From: Parapristionchus giblindavisi
Lineage: Eukaryota; Nematoda; Chromadorea; Rhabditida; Diplogasteridae
DNA length: 64,000 bases
Direction of reading: 5' to 3'
NCBI GenBank assembly: GCA_943737045.1
Contig: CALSFV010000222.1
Location: 1,054,001-1,118,000 of the forward strand
Under the pieces are notes generated by a model. The model saw nothing but the letters and a program-made list of their open reading frames with translations, was not told where the DNA came from and searched no databases. A program made the translations under genes and the position numbers. Shown in pieces: positions 48,099 through 58,969 of the stretch; within the stretch, counting starts at the first letter, position 1; every line of letters begins with the position of its first letter.

Positions 48099-49499
48099 GC
48101 AGGAAGAGAAGACAACGGTGCATGGTCTGTAAACAGATGAAAGAACGTACGAAACTATTTCCTGGAAGGACAGATCCATTTCATCAACAAGAATGGGTCA
48201 ACAGATTAGGATATGATGAAGAGAAAACACAGGAAACGCTCGAAAAGTTCAAAAAACAACGAGCGAGAAGCTCCGATGCTAGATGGTGTAGCGATCACTT
48301 CGATAACATTTCCGATCTTTTCCCCAGAGATGTAAGGCAATCTACTTTTGCTTTCATACATTATGTAATCAATAAAATTAATAACTGATGTTGTCTTAGA
48401 ATCGATTAGTGCCCACCCGAACTCTAGACCTACCGCATCGGAAATCTAGAAGGGAGCTACGACCATCGACACTTGGACAGCCACTTTCCATTCCCATTGT
48501 GAATCAGGTTAACTCAAAACATTTGAAAAGAATGTAGAAGAAAAATCATGCAAGATTTGAACGAGCGTGGTGCAGCCTAGAGTACGGTATTATAGTATCT
48601 TATGGGCTGTGTTTATTTAAGATCCCACTCTTTCACTCATCGATCAAGTTGGAACTGAAAGATGGGACATTAGAAGAGGATGAAGATTATGCGGATTCGG
48701 TCCTGCAGTGGACATCATATTGCGAGGATACGGTATGCTTTATATGGTTTATTGATTGAATTACACTGAGCCAAAAGTTGCTTAGCATTGTCTCAGCTAA
48801 CCACATTATTTAGATGAAGTTCAGCTAGAACTACCCCTTCAGCTTAAATAAACGATGAAGCAAAAAAGCATGGCTATTGCTAAGTTGTGCTTCAGCTAAT
48901 TTGGGTAAACGTTTACTAACGAGCGCGCGCTCGCCTCCTGGAATAGGCTTTGATTTATACAGCTCTAGTAGCGTGTCTAGGTGGCGCAGTGGTTAGCGTT
49001 CTCCCCTGTTGTCGGAAGGTAGGTGGTTCGGTTTCCCATTCTTCCCTGATCTTTTGCCGGTTTGGATCTTAAATGATAGTTAGCCGAATTACGTTTTCAT
49101 TTAAGCTGAACGCTCAACTAGAATATAAGAAACCGAGATAGCTTGTATTCTAGCTGAACTCTACTTGAGTGTATCGAGATAGCAGAGGCTATGCTTGTAT
49201 TTAAGTATCTTTTGGTTCAGTGTAAGTTTTATTGGTATGCTTTTTTGATTAATTTTATTTATGGATAACGGATTTCAGGATGTTCCAATCAAAAGGGAAG
49301 AAGAAGACAATGACTATGAAGCTTTTAAAGAGCTAATTCAATTGATAAAAGAAAAAGAATTGAAGGATGAGAAAGAGGTGAGACCATTTACTATGGACCG
49401 ACTTAGTTGAAGTGAGGCAACAGTAATCTTATTTGGATACAGTAATCGTTGATATATTGATTTGTTATTCAGGGAGATCAGGGATTGTGCGAATTCTGA
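48099..49499 (+). CDS. THAP gene T3 with short tail, no start codon at the usual place
   Basis: Exons 48099-48331, 48400-48507, 48622-48732, 49279-49377, 49473-49499. THAP finger RRQRCMVC...CSDHF with NRLVPTR in exon 2. Linker IKLELKDG and IKREEED. Short tail GDQGLCEF and stop. The ATG that follows the acceptor in T4 and T5 is AGG here, so translation would need an upstream exon, or the gene is dead. A TA-flanked MITE lies in intron 3. The acceptor GTTTTAG is only 30 bp from the end of mariner 1. Confidence 0.55.
48764..49222. mobile_element. 459-bp TA-target MITE with tRNA-like boxes
   Basis: The ends CACTGAGCCAAAAG and CTTTTGGTTCAGTG are inverted and flanked by TA (48762-48763, 49223-49224). 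T5 has the empty site at 53064-53065. Inside, TGGCGCAGTGG (48982-48992) fits a Pol III A box and GGTTCGGTTTC (49025-49035) is a weaker B box. Blocks of TTCAGCT and AGCTGAA recur along the arms. Confidence 0.75.
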
Positions 49500-49565
49500 A
49501 TAAGGGATATGAGGAAGAGTCTCTAGATACAGGTTTCGTTTCCATTCCATTTTAAAATCAATTGA

Positions 49566-49690
49566 CCTACCGTATTCCAGGTATTTATTTGTTCCGACCA
49601 TGCTCTCTTTGTAGAGCTCTCAGGGATGTTCTATCAATGGATTTTTATTCTACTCCTCTTTTCATTGTTATGTTGTTGATGTATCGCATA
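49566..49690 (+). repeat. Conserved spacer block of the array
   Basis: TACCGTATTCCAGGTATTTA, then GTTCCGACCATGCT, TCAGGGATGTTCTATCAATG and GCATAAAGTACTACC. It recurs at about 35266, 38991, 44393, 53412, 58245 and 63897, always between array genes. It could be a 3' untranslated region, a noncoding first exon or a promoter; the sequence does not decide. Confidence 0.6.
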
Positions 49691-49865
49691 AAGTACTACC
49701 AAAAACATGTGTTGGATATTTGATTGAATTTTTATTCTGGTTCATATTCCATGCAGTAAATATCCACAAAATGTAATAACAACAATGATGACGTATACGT
49801 ACGTAGGCACATTATCGATTTTGAACGTTATTATAGCTGTCCAATCGATATTATAGATATTGGTG

Positions 49866-50765
49866 ATGGAAAGTGAAGAAATCGATATTCCTTGTACATC
49901 CGGATACTGGAATGGAGTCGTCCCTGATTCAATTGATTATACGGTAGGAAAGATTACGGTATATATTCATGTATTGTAATCATGTTAAGGTTCCATTGTT
50001 CCATTCATCGATCAAGAATGAATTGAAAGAGGAATCATTAGAAGAGTACATTGATTCGGTCCCACAGTGGATATCGTATGGAGAGGATACGGTATACTTT
50101 ATCGATTGGTTTTGCTAATCAAAAAACGTTTAGAGTGCCAAACCAACTATCAAGAAAGAAGAGGAGGAATCTAATGATGAGCCATTTGATGAACTAATTC
50201 AATTGACAAATGATGTCAACAGAGAAAAAGAAATCAAAGTGAGACTTGTTTTATTTAAAATAAATATTATTTTAAATTTTAATACCATATTTATTATTCT
50301 ATAACAGATGTTGCCCAGGCCAAGATACTGTATCAGTGGAGTGACGTCTCGTAATCGCGATCAATCGAAATGCATAGATATTCCCTTTATTTGAAAATTG
50401 ATCGATAAAATCCATTCAATTCTAGATTTGCTTCTGGGTTTGTCAATTGATGAGGCTATTAATGAAGTGAAATTTAATAATCCTAAGGGAACCATTGCAC
50501 TGAAGAAGGTGCTGCGCTCGGTAAGTGGATTACTGTACGTGTGTAGGTTACGATATTTTTGGGCTTACTGTAGTGCTCGAATAACATGTACTACATATAG
50601 TATACCCTAGGGTGCTGTAATATGTACATATCCGTTTAGATAATCAATAATTCAACGACGATCTCTGAGGCGACCAAAAATAGCCAGTTTTCTTATTCGC
50701 TTGTGCGAAGTCTAGTCCTTCGGACTAGATCGATAATACGAAGACGACGAGGTTTCTTACTCTAA
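49866..50765 (+). pseudogene. THAP-less array gene N2 with lost splice donor
   Basis: Exons 49866-49943, 49990-50091, 50134-50238, then 50308 on, 50426-50520 and 50640-50765. Head MESEEIDIPCTSGYWNG, linker IKNELKEE and IKKEEEE, tail LSIDEAINEV, IALKKVLRS, then NNSTTISEATKNSQFSYSL and RRRRGFLL. The donor of the fourth exon (AAAGGTAAGC in the T7 copy) reads AAATGCATAG after a deletion in the intron, so this exon would run to a stop. The rest is intact. Either recently broken or spliced with that exon skipped. Confidence 0.5.
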
Positions 50766-51255
50766 TATTTATATGGTTTAAATATTTATTAAGCATTTTG
50801 TTGTTAGCATTGTTGAAAACTTTGGAATTTTTCGGATAACAAAAAAAAGTATAAATAATACGATAAAGCAGTTTTTTCGATTCTTTCCAGGAATTTTTTT
50901 TAGTTTTTCGCAGAATGCGGTCAGGTTTTCTTTAAAAAAAGGAAACCTCGCAAAATCCGAAAATGCGGCCAGACTTCGTAGTTTGTAGCGTACTTTTCGA
51001 CCTATGTATTAAACTATTCAAAATCTACCACACATTTTGGCTAATATGTCGCATGGTAGCCTTGCGAACAGTTGAGCGATCGCTACTTTAAACATATTTT
51101 TTACAAGTTTTTATTCATTGAGAAAAAACCAGTCGTGTGGTGGGGCGCGGAGAGAGATGTCTTTAGAGAAACCTAACGTGCGCCAATGTATCATTTATCT
51201 GTATAACTGTGCCACTATGCCACTACATCACTTGTCATTTTGTCGTTTGGTTTAG

Positions 51256-52011
51256 GCATGAACAGAAGACGACGGTGTATGGTCTGTAATCAGATGAAAG
51301 AACGTACGAAACTATTTCCTGGAGGATCAAATCAATACCTTCAAGAGGAATGGGTCAAACGATTATGATATGATGAAGAAAAAACACGGGAAACGCTCGA
51401 AAAGTTTAAAGAAAAACGAGCGAGGAACAGCCATGCTTTGTGGTGTAGCGATCACTTCGATAACTTCTCGGATCAGCTTCCAAAAGATGTGAGACAATTC
51501 TAATTTTTACTGTTCGTGTAGTATTCAATCAATAATTGATCTCGTTTTAGAATCGATTAGTGCCCACTCGAAGTCTTGCCCTACCGCATCGGCAGTTGAG
51601 AGCGGATACGGTATGCTTTATATGATTTATTGATTGATTAAAGCTTTATTCTCCGATTTTGCAGGGTAATATTATAGTAAGTAGCGTGAAAAGTAGCTTA
51701 CTTTATACTTACTTTAGTAAGAGTTACTTCGATCCATGGATTTTCCATTTGGTTATGGAATCAACTAATTGCACTCTTTCACCATGTCCACTCATATTTG
51801 TTCTTTTCTTAATTCCCTACTTTCTCATGTCAGAGAATTTATCATTTGATATGAAATCGTCGATCGATATTTAATTCAATATTTATTCATTTGTAGACTG
51901 CTCCGAGTGTTCTTTCTCCGAGTTCCTCTCATTCACGGACTTCTCCATTGAGGGGAGTGGCTGCCGAGAAACTGAACCCCCCAAGTTTGTACTACTGTTG
52001 TCGTAAAATAA
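51256..52011 (+). pseudogene. THAP pseudogene T4
   Basis: The THAP exon 51256-51488 (ATG kept two bases after TTTAG) has a premature TGA at 51366-51368 where the others code glycine in RLGYD. Exon 2 (51551 on) is fused in its second half to the GATACGGTATGC exon-3 donor region, so most of exon 3 is deleted. Downstream, 51897-52011 could be an unrelated terminal exon (TAPSVLSPSSSHSR...) with AATAAA near its end, unlike anything else in the array. Confidence 0.65.
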
Positions 52012-52279
52012 ATCACAATTCGGCAAAGTGAAGGGTCGAATAGCTGCGTTACAGATTTTCAAAACGCGCTCAGGTTTTCAAAAAAATCCTTTTGTAACGC
52101 ATTTTTCTAATAATTGATTTGACAAATGTGATTGAGAAAGATTGAGAAAGACCAGTCGCGTGGTGGTGGCGCGGAGCGAGATTCCTTTAGAAAAAGCTAA
52201 CGTTCGCCAATGTATCATTTATCTGTATAACTGTGCCACTATGCCACTACATCACTTGTCATTTTGTCGTTTGGTTTAG

Positions 52280-53349
52280 GCATGAACAGAAGACGACGGT
52301 GTATGGTCCCGCATCCCGCAACCCGAATAGCCAACTCTAGTTTAGGCGTCGTTCGCATAAACAGAAGACGACGGTGCATGGTCTGCAATCAGATGAAAGA
52401 ACATACAAGAACTTTTCCTGGAGGATCAAAGGGAATCCTTCAAGAGGAATGGATCAACAGATTAGGATATGATGAAGAGAAAACACAGGAAACGCTGGAA
52501 AAGTTTCGAGAAAAACGAGCGAGGAACACTAATGCTTGGTGGTGTAGCGATCACTTCGATAACTTCTCGGATCATCTTCCAAAAGATGTGAGACAATTCC
52601 CCTTTTATTGTTCGTGTAGTATTCAATCAATAATTGATCTTACCTCAGAATCGATTAGTGCCCACTCGAAGTCTTGCCCTACCGCTTCGGCAGTTGAGAA
52701 CAGAGCTACGGCCAGCAGCACTTGGACTACCATCTTCCATTCCCATTTTGAATGAGGTGATATAAAGATAAATTTATCATATTAATTATCAGCATTAATT
52801 ACCCATATATGATACAGTATGCAGAACAATTTAAACTAATGTAGAAAAGATCATCCAAGATTTGAACGAGCGTGGTGCAACCTAGAGTACGGTATTACAG
52901 TATCTCATGTAATGTAGTCGTTTAAGATTCCGCTCATCGACTCATCGATCAAATCGGAAGTGAAAGATGAGACATTAGAAGAGGATGAAGATTATACGGA
53001 TTCGGTCCCGCGTTGGACATATCGCGCGGATACGGTATGCTTTATATGATTTATTGATTGAATTAAAGTTTTAATTAATGTTTTTTTTGATAAATTTTAT
53101 TTATGAGTAACGGAATTCAGGATGTTCCAATCAAAAAGGAAGAAGAATACAATGACTATGAAGCTTTTCAAGAGCTAAATCAATGGACAGATAACTTCAA
53201 CAGAGAAGAAGAATTGAAAGAAGAGATCTAGGTGGGACATAATATGACTGTGTTGAAGTGAGGTTACAGTAATCTTATGTAGATACCTACAGTAATCGTT
53301 GATATATTGATTTATTATTCAGGGAGATCGGGGATTGTGCGAATTCTGA
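52280..53349 (+). CDS. THAP gene T5 with duplicated head
   Basis: Exons 52280-52587, 52649-52756, 52927-53034, 53121-53231. The start MNRRRRCMV is followed by 24 codons and then the same RRRRCMVC again, because the first bases of the exon were duplicated in frame. The second copy leads into a complete THAP finger (FPGG, EEWINRLGY, CSDHF, NRLVPTR). Linker IKSEVKDE and IKKEEEY. The last codon of exon 4 is TAG at 53229-53231 where most copies have GAG, so the short-tail exon at 53323-53349 would not be translated. Otherwise intact. Confidence 0.6.
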
Positions 53350-53715
53350 ATTAGAGATATGAGGACCAGTCTCTAGATACAGGTTTCGTTTCTATTCTAT
53401 TTTGAAATCAATTGACCTACCGTATTCTAGGTATTTCTTTGTTCCGACCATGCTCTCTTTGTAGAGCTCTCAGGGATGTTCTATCAATGGATTTTTATTC
53501 TACTCCTCTTTTCATTGTTATGTTGTTGATGTATCGCATAAAGTACTACCAAAAACACGTGTTGGATGTTTGATAGAATTTCTATTGTGGTTCATATTCC
53601 ATGCAGTAAATATCCACAAAATGCAATAACAACAATGAGGACGTATACGTACGTAGGCACATTATTGATTTTGAACGTTATTATAGCTGTCCAATCGATA
53701 TTATAGATATTGGTG

Positions 53716-54834
53716 ATGGAAAGTGAAGAAAATGATATCCCCTGTACGTCTGGTTACTGTAATGTAGACGCCCCTGATTCAATTGATTATACGGTAGGAA
53801 AGATTACGGTATATATTGATGTATTGTGATAAAGTTAAGGTTCCATTGTTCCATTCATCGATCAAGAATGAATTGAAAGAGGAATCATTAGAAGAGTACA
53901 TTGATTCGGTCCCACAGTGGATGTCATATGGAAAGGATACGGTATACTTTATCGATTGATTTTGGTAATCAAGAGAATTATTTAGGGTACTAAACCAGCT
54001 ATCAAGAAAGAAGAGGAGGAATCTAACGATGAGTCTTTTGATAAACTGTTTCATTTGACAAAAAACATCAACACTGAAGAAGAAATCACCATTTCCTGGC
54101 AATCGAAATGTATCATTAATTTTTGAAATTTTCTGCCTTTTTACGTAAAAGCATTTTTCGTTTTTTAACGATTTTTTTTCGAAAAATTTTTCATATTTTA
54201 AAAATATTTTTCAAAATTTTTATATTTTTAAAATATTTTTTTAAATATTTTTCGAGAAAACCCGAAAAATCGGAAAAAAACAAAAACGAAAAATGCCCAG
54301 CCCTGATATGTACCTCATGTTTTTTTGTTTTGTTTTGTGTATTTGTACTAAATCAATAATGAGCAGACACATGGGGGGAAATGTTCGATTTATCAGTTGA
54401 ATTTTTAAACATTCTTTTATAATACACATATCTCTCAGGGCACCAATAGATATTCCCTTTTTGTTGAAAATTGATCGATAACATTCATTAAATTATAGAT
54501 TCGCTTCTGGATTTGTCTATCGATGAGGCTATCAAAGAAGTGAAATTTAATAATCTTACGAGATTCATTGCACTCAAGAATGCACTCAAGAATGTAAGTG
54601 GATTACTTTTCGTGTGCAGATTACGATATTTTGAGGCTTACTGTAATTGTCGAATATCCTGTACTGTGTAGTATGTATACCTTATGATTACTGTAATATG
54701 TGTCAGTTTAGGTAATCAATAATTCGGTGTCGATCACTGAGGCGTCCAAAAACTGCAACTTATCTTATTCGTTTGTGCGAGATCTAGTCCTTCAGACGAG
54801 ATCGATTATGCGACGAAGAGGTTTCTTACTCTAA
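53716..54834 (+). CDS. THAP-less array gene N3 with type-B tail, intact
   Basis: Exons 53716-53793, 53840-53941, 53986-54109, 54499-54593, 54712-54834 give 173 codons plus stop in frame. Head MESEENDIPCTSGYC, linker IKNELKEE and IKKEEEES, tail LLDLSIDEAIKEVKFNN, IALKNALKN, VINNSVSITEASKN and TRSIMRRRGFLL. The exons coding KEEEE and WQSK, separate in the related genes, are fused here by loss of an intron. Putative DNA-binding or partner protein by its basic tail; function unknown. Confidence 0.6.
54110..54498. other. A/T-rich intron of N3
   Basis: Positions 54123-54300 are runs of A and T with weak inverted symmetry (TTTTTCGAAAAA-type blocks). No coding or RNA gene seen. Confidence 0.5.
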
Positions 54835-55232
54835 TATTTATATGGTTTAAATATCCCTAAATCATTTTGTTGCTAACATTGTAGTCTAAATTGAAATTTC
54901 TTGCAAAAAATATATTTAATACGATAAAGCAAAGTGGAAATTCATGATTGATAAAGTATTGGCGGCACAGGCAATTGAAAGAGCAAATAATGAATTTACA
55001 AGCAAACGTACTCAATACTAATTAGAGGAACACTGTTTCGGCCATAGGTTCTAGACAGTGAACCTCTACTCAATGGGGTTGACCATCTTCAGTAGAACCC
55101 CCATTGAGTTGGATATCAAAAAAGGTTTTTAGTGATAGTTGGAAAGCATGCAAAAAATATCATGTCAATGAATACGAGAGTACGCATAAAATACTATGTC
55201 GCAACTGTGACAACACAAGGTAGTTGGTTTAG

Positions 55233-58174
55233 GCGTACGCGGGAACGGAAGACAACGGTGCATGGTATGTAATCAGATGACAGAACGCACGAAACTATTT
55301 CCCGGAGGAAGAAATCAATGTTATCAAGAAGAATGGGTCAACAGATTAGGATATGATGAAGAGAAAACACAGGAAACGCTCAAAAAGTTTCGAGAAAAGC
55401 GAGCGAGGAGCACTTCTGCTAGATGGTGTAGCGATCACTTCGATAACTTCTCGGATCGTTATCCAAAAGATGTGAGACAATTCTCCTTTTTACTGTTCGT
55501 ATAGTATTCAATCAATAATTTATCTTCTCTCAGAATCGATTAGTGCCCACTCGAAGTCTTGCCCTACCGCATCGGCAGTTGAGAGTGGAGCTACGGTCAT
55601 CAGCACTTGATCAGCCATCTTCCATTCCCATTGTCAGTCAGGTGATATAAAATATAAATTGACCCTAATAATCAGTGACCAGTAATAAATTATGCAATAT
55701 AGAATGCAAAACAATTGAAAATGTTAAAAAAATCTAGAGTACGGTATTACAGTATCTCATGTACTGTAGGTAGTTATTTAATTTAATTTATTTATTTATT
55801 TATTTATCGTACACCGCAAAGGTGTTTCAACAAGTACAGAATGTTCGAGTGCAAGAAAAAAATATGTGAGAGAATAAAAATTATTAAAAGAGAGGTGGAT
55901 GGGGATGGGGGGAAGGTGAGAGATCAATTGATCACGCCTTCTGCTACAGTCAGGAAGAGTGAAGAGGGGAGGAGCCTCTTGTGCGGTGGAGCAGCCGCAA
56001 ATCCAATGTATATCGTATTGGATCTCTGAGTGAGCAGGGAGGGAGAGATCAAAGATCAAGTCGACCGGGAAGATGGGACGGGGATTACAAATTTGGGACA
56101 GCAACACCTAGTTTATTCGGAAGATCAGGGACAATTAGATGACGTTTAATACAAGGGATCGACAATTTAGGGTCACAAATTGTATGCAGTTTATTCAAAA
56201 ATCGGGATGTTCTATGGGAGAATGATGCTTTTAGGTTTTCTCTATTGGACTTGGGGATGTGGAGAAGAAAAGCATTTTGACGACGGCTAATAGATCGATA
56301 TGTATAAAAACGACTAATAGGAAGGTCTACAGTACAAGCGAATATTTTAAGTGCTAGAATGAGATCGGAAACAATTCGACGAACATAGAGACTAGGGAGT
56401 GCATAGAATGATAGTCTATTTGCATACGAAGGGCATACAATTTTAGAACGAGAACAACGATAGAAAAGTAAGCGAGTAAATAAATGTTGAGCCTTTTCTA
56501 ATCTACGGATTCTGCCTTTAGCTGAAGGGGACCAGACGGGGGAAGCATATTCTAATATGGGAATAATGAAAGATTGATAGGCACGAATATAAGGTTCAGG
56601 TAAAGTACATGTGACACTACGAAAGAGAAGGTAAATAAGAGATGAAGCTTTATTGCAAACAGTAGAGATGTGGGTATCGAAATTGAGAGATACATCAATA
56701 AGGACTCCTAGGTCCTTAACAGAAGTGGTGTGGGGTAGGTCAATAGAATTAAGTTGGTACTTATGGTAGGGATTGTTTTTGCCTAAATAAATAACGTTGC
56801 ATTTGTTTGTAGCAACTTCTAACTGCCATTTTTTGCAGTAATCTATGAAAGCCGATAACCCCGACTGAAAATGGGAATGAGAATCAGATGGCGAAAGTGG
56901 GTCATAAGCAGTAAATAGTTTGACATCGTCAGCAAAAAGCCTACAGGAAAGACCAGGGAAGGGAGAAAATACCCGGGGAAGATCAAAAGTGTATAGCAAA
57001 AAAAGAAGAGGACCCAAAACTGTACCTTGAGGAACACCAGAGATGACCTCTCTCTCATTAGAGAGAGAAGATCCAATACGAACTCTAAAACGTCTTTTAT
57101 CCAAATATGCTGAAAACCACTTTAACAAACAATCACGAATGCCAAGTGAACGTAGTTTACATAATAACTTGGGATGAGATACTTTGTCGAAAGCCTTAGC
57201 AAGATCAATATAAGCGACATCAATACATCGATCACGATCGATATCTTCACGCCAGGACTGGGTACAATCAAGTAATTGGGTAACAGTGGATTTATTACTA
57301 AGGAAACCATGTTGCTCGGAAGGAATAATATTGTGGATTTGACACCACCGTATTAACTTTGGTTTGAGAAGCCTTTCCATTATTTTGGAAGGAATAGGTG
57401 TCAGGCTAATAGGGCGAAAATGAGAGACTAAGGAGGGGCTAGAAACTTTGGGGATGGGAATGACTATAGAGGATTTCCAGAGGGATGGGATATCACCGAG
57501 CATGAGACTGTAATTAAATATGTGTGCAAGAGGTTCAGAAAGGGAGGCGAAACAATTCTTGAAAATAATGGAAGGAATATTATCGGAAGGAAGAGAACAA
57601 GATGTGGAGACTCGTTTGAGAAGGGGGGAAATGTCTTGGGGCAAAACAACTGAAACACGTAAGGTGGAGGAAATAGTGGAGGATGGTGAAGGCATGGTAC
57701 CATCGTCACGAGTGAATACGGAAGTAAAATATTCAGACAGAGATTCAGCCTTGTCAAAATCGCTAGTGACAGTGGAACCATCATTTAAGATTCCACTCTT
57801 CGATTCCTCGATCAAATCAGAACTGAAAGATGAAACCGTAGAAGAGAATGAAGAGCATGCGGGTTCGGTCCCGCAGTGGACCTCATATTGCGCAGATACG
57901 GTATGTTTTATAGATTTTTTTGGTAATCAATAAAGCATTCCAGGGTGGTACAATCAAAAAAGAACAAGTAGACACTGACGATGAACCTTTTCAAGAACTA
58001 GTTCAATCGACAGATAACTTCAAAAGAGAAGAAGAATTGAAAGATGTTATTGAGGTGACCATTTAATTTGCACCGTATTGAGGTGATGCTACAGTAATCC
58101 TATGTAGACATCTACAGTAATCGTTGATATATCGATTTATTATTCAGGGTGATCAGGGGTTGTCCGAATTCTGA
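55233..58174 (+). CDS. THAP gene T6 with short tail, split by a retrotransposon
   Basis: Exons 55233-55471, 55534-55641, 57790-57900, 57944-58054, 58148-58174. THAP finger CMVC...FPGGR...EEWVNRLGY...CSDHF, exon 2 NRLVPTRSLALP. Linker IKSELKDE and IKKEQVD, tail GDQGLSEF. The usual start codon is GTA, so the N-terminus is uncertain. Intron 2 holds a 2-kb antisense retrotransposon whose right-hand target duplication forms part of the exon 3 acceptor. Confidence 0.55.
55782..57782 (-). mobile_element. 5'-truncated non-LTR retrotransposon (CR1/jockey-like)
   Basis: It lies between copies of ATTTAA (55776-55781 and 57783-57788), a 6-bp target duplication. The 3' end on the minus strand is a short AAAT-type repeat instead of a long poly(A), as in CR1-like elements. 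It keeps a reverse transcriptase frame but no endonuclease, as expected of 5' truncation during target-primed insertion. Confidence 0.8.
56085..57782 (-). pseudogene. Non-LTR retrotransposon reverse transcriptase, N-terminally truncated
   Basis: About 565 codons, open to the stop at 56085. Visible blocks: HFRPISLTPIPSKIMERLL, the catalytic AYIDLAKAFDKVSH, VISGVPQGTVLGPLLFLLY and FADDVKLF, the YADD-type active site. Next come QLEVATNKCNVIYLGK and a C-terminal region with FDTHISTVCNKAS. The open frame continues about 10 codons beyond the element into antisense T6 exon 3, so the apparent start methionine is host sequence. The frame is intact and the insertion probably young, but with no endonuclease it cannot move itself. 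Confidence 0.85.
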
Positions 58175-58969
58175 ATTAGTGATATGAGGAACAGTCTCTA
58201 GATACAGGTTTCGTTTCTATTCTATTTTAAAGTCAAATGACCTAACGTATTTCAGGTATTTATTCGTTCCGACCACTCTTTGTTGCGCTCTCAGGGATGT
58301 TCTAGAAATCGATTTTTATTCTACTCGGATATTCATTGTTATGTTGTTCTAGATGGATATGTATAAAGTATTTCCGATAAACATTCGTTAAATGTTTGAT
58401 CAAGTTTGATTATGGTTTACATTCCATGCAGTATATGTCCTTATGCATCGTTAGATTTGCCTTACGTGTCTACGCCGTAACGGCGTAACGTGTTACATTT
58501 CGCTACGTATCCGTCGTAAGTTTTTGAGTGTGTTGGGTATCGAGTTTAAAACCCTGCAAGGCAGTGGTGATACGGTAAAAAACTACCGTAACCTACTGTA
58601 GCCATTTTATGACCATCAGTATTTTCCACTCGAGTCCCTACACACTCCGAAACTTAAGGCGACAAATACGAAACGAAATGTAACACGTTACATCGTATCT
58701 TGTGCGCTTGGCTTTTGGTATTCATTCCATGAATCGTAATATACTTGAAATGAACACTTAAAGGGAGCTCTCAATGGTCTCTTCGACGCGCAATGCTCTC
58801 GTTGTTAGAGAACAGAGAAATAGTGTGCGCAATGAAGAGTTCATTGAGAGAGGTAACGCTCCCTTTAAAATGGACACGATTTGGCGGAAACAGAGTTGCC
58901 CGCACTCCAATTGTTGTTTCCTGACATTGTTAAAGAGCAAAATAAATGTAATATCGAATTAGTTTAGAC
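58175..58969 (+). other. Array spacer with two MITEs
   Basis: Contains the conserved block from 58245. A hairpin at about 58485-58695 has inverted arms with GTAACGTGTTACATTTCG and CGAAATGTAACACGTTACAT. A TTAA-target MITE lies at 58762-58864. No gene seen before the T7 start at 58970. Confidence 0.6.
58762..58864. mobile_element. 103-bp TTAA-target MITE
   Basis: AGGGAGCTCTCAATG and CATTGAGAGAGGTAACGCTCCCT are inverted ends flanked by TTAA (58758-58761 and 58865-58868). The matching spacer before T1a has a single TTAA at 35480-35483, the pre-insertion state. TTAA targeting is typical of piggyBac-type transposases. Confidence 0.75.

Noticed and set aside
57783..57815. Native start methionine of the reverse transcriptase frame
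   Set aside because: The first residues are read from antisense host exon 3; the same words appear antisense to sister exons at 37700 and 40170.
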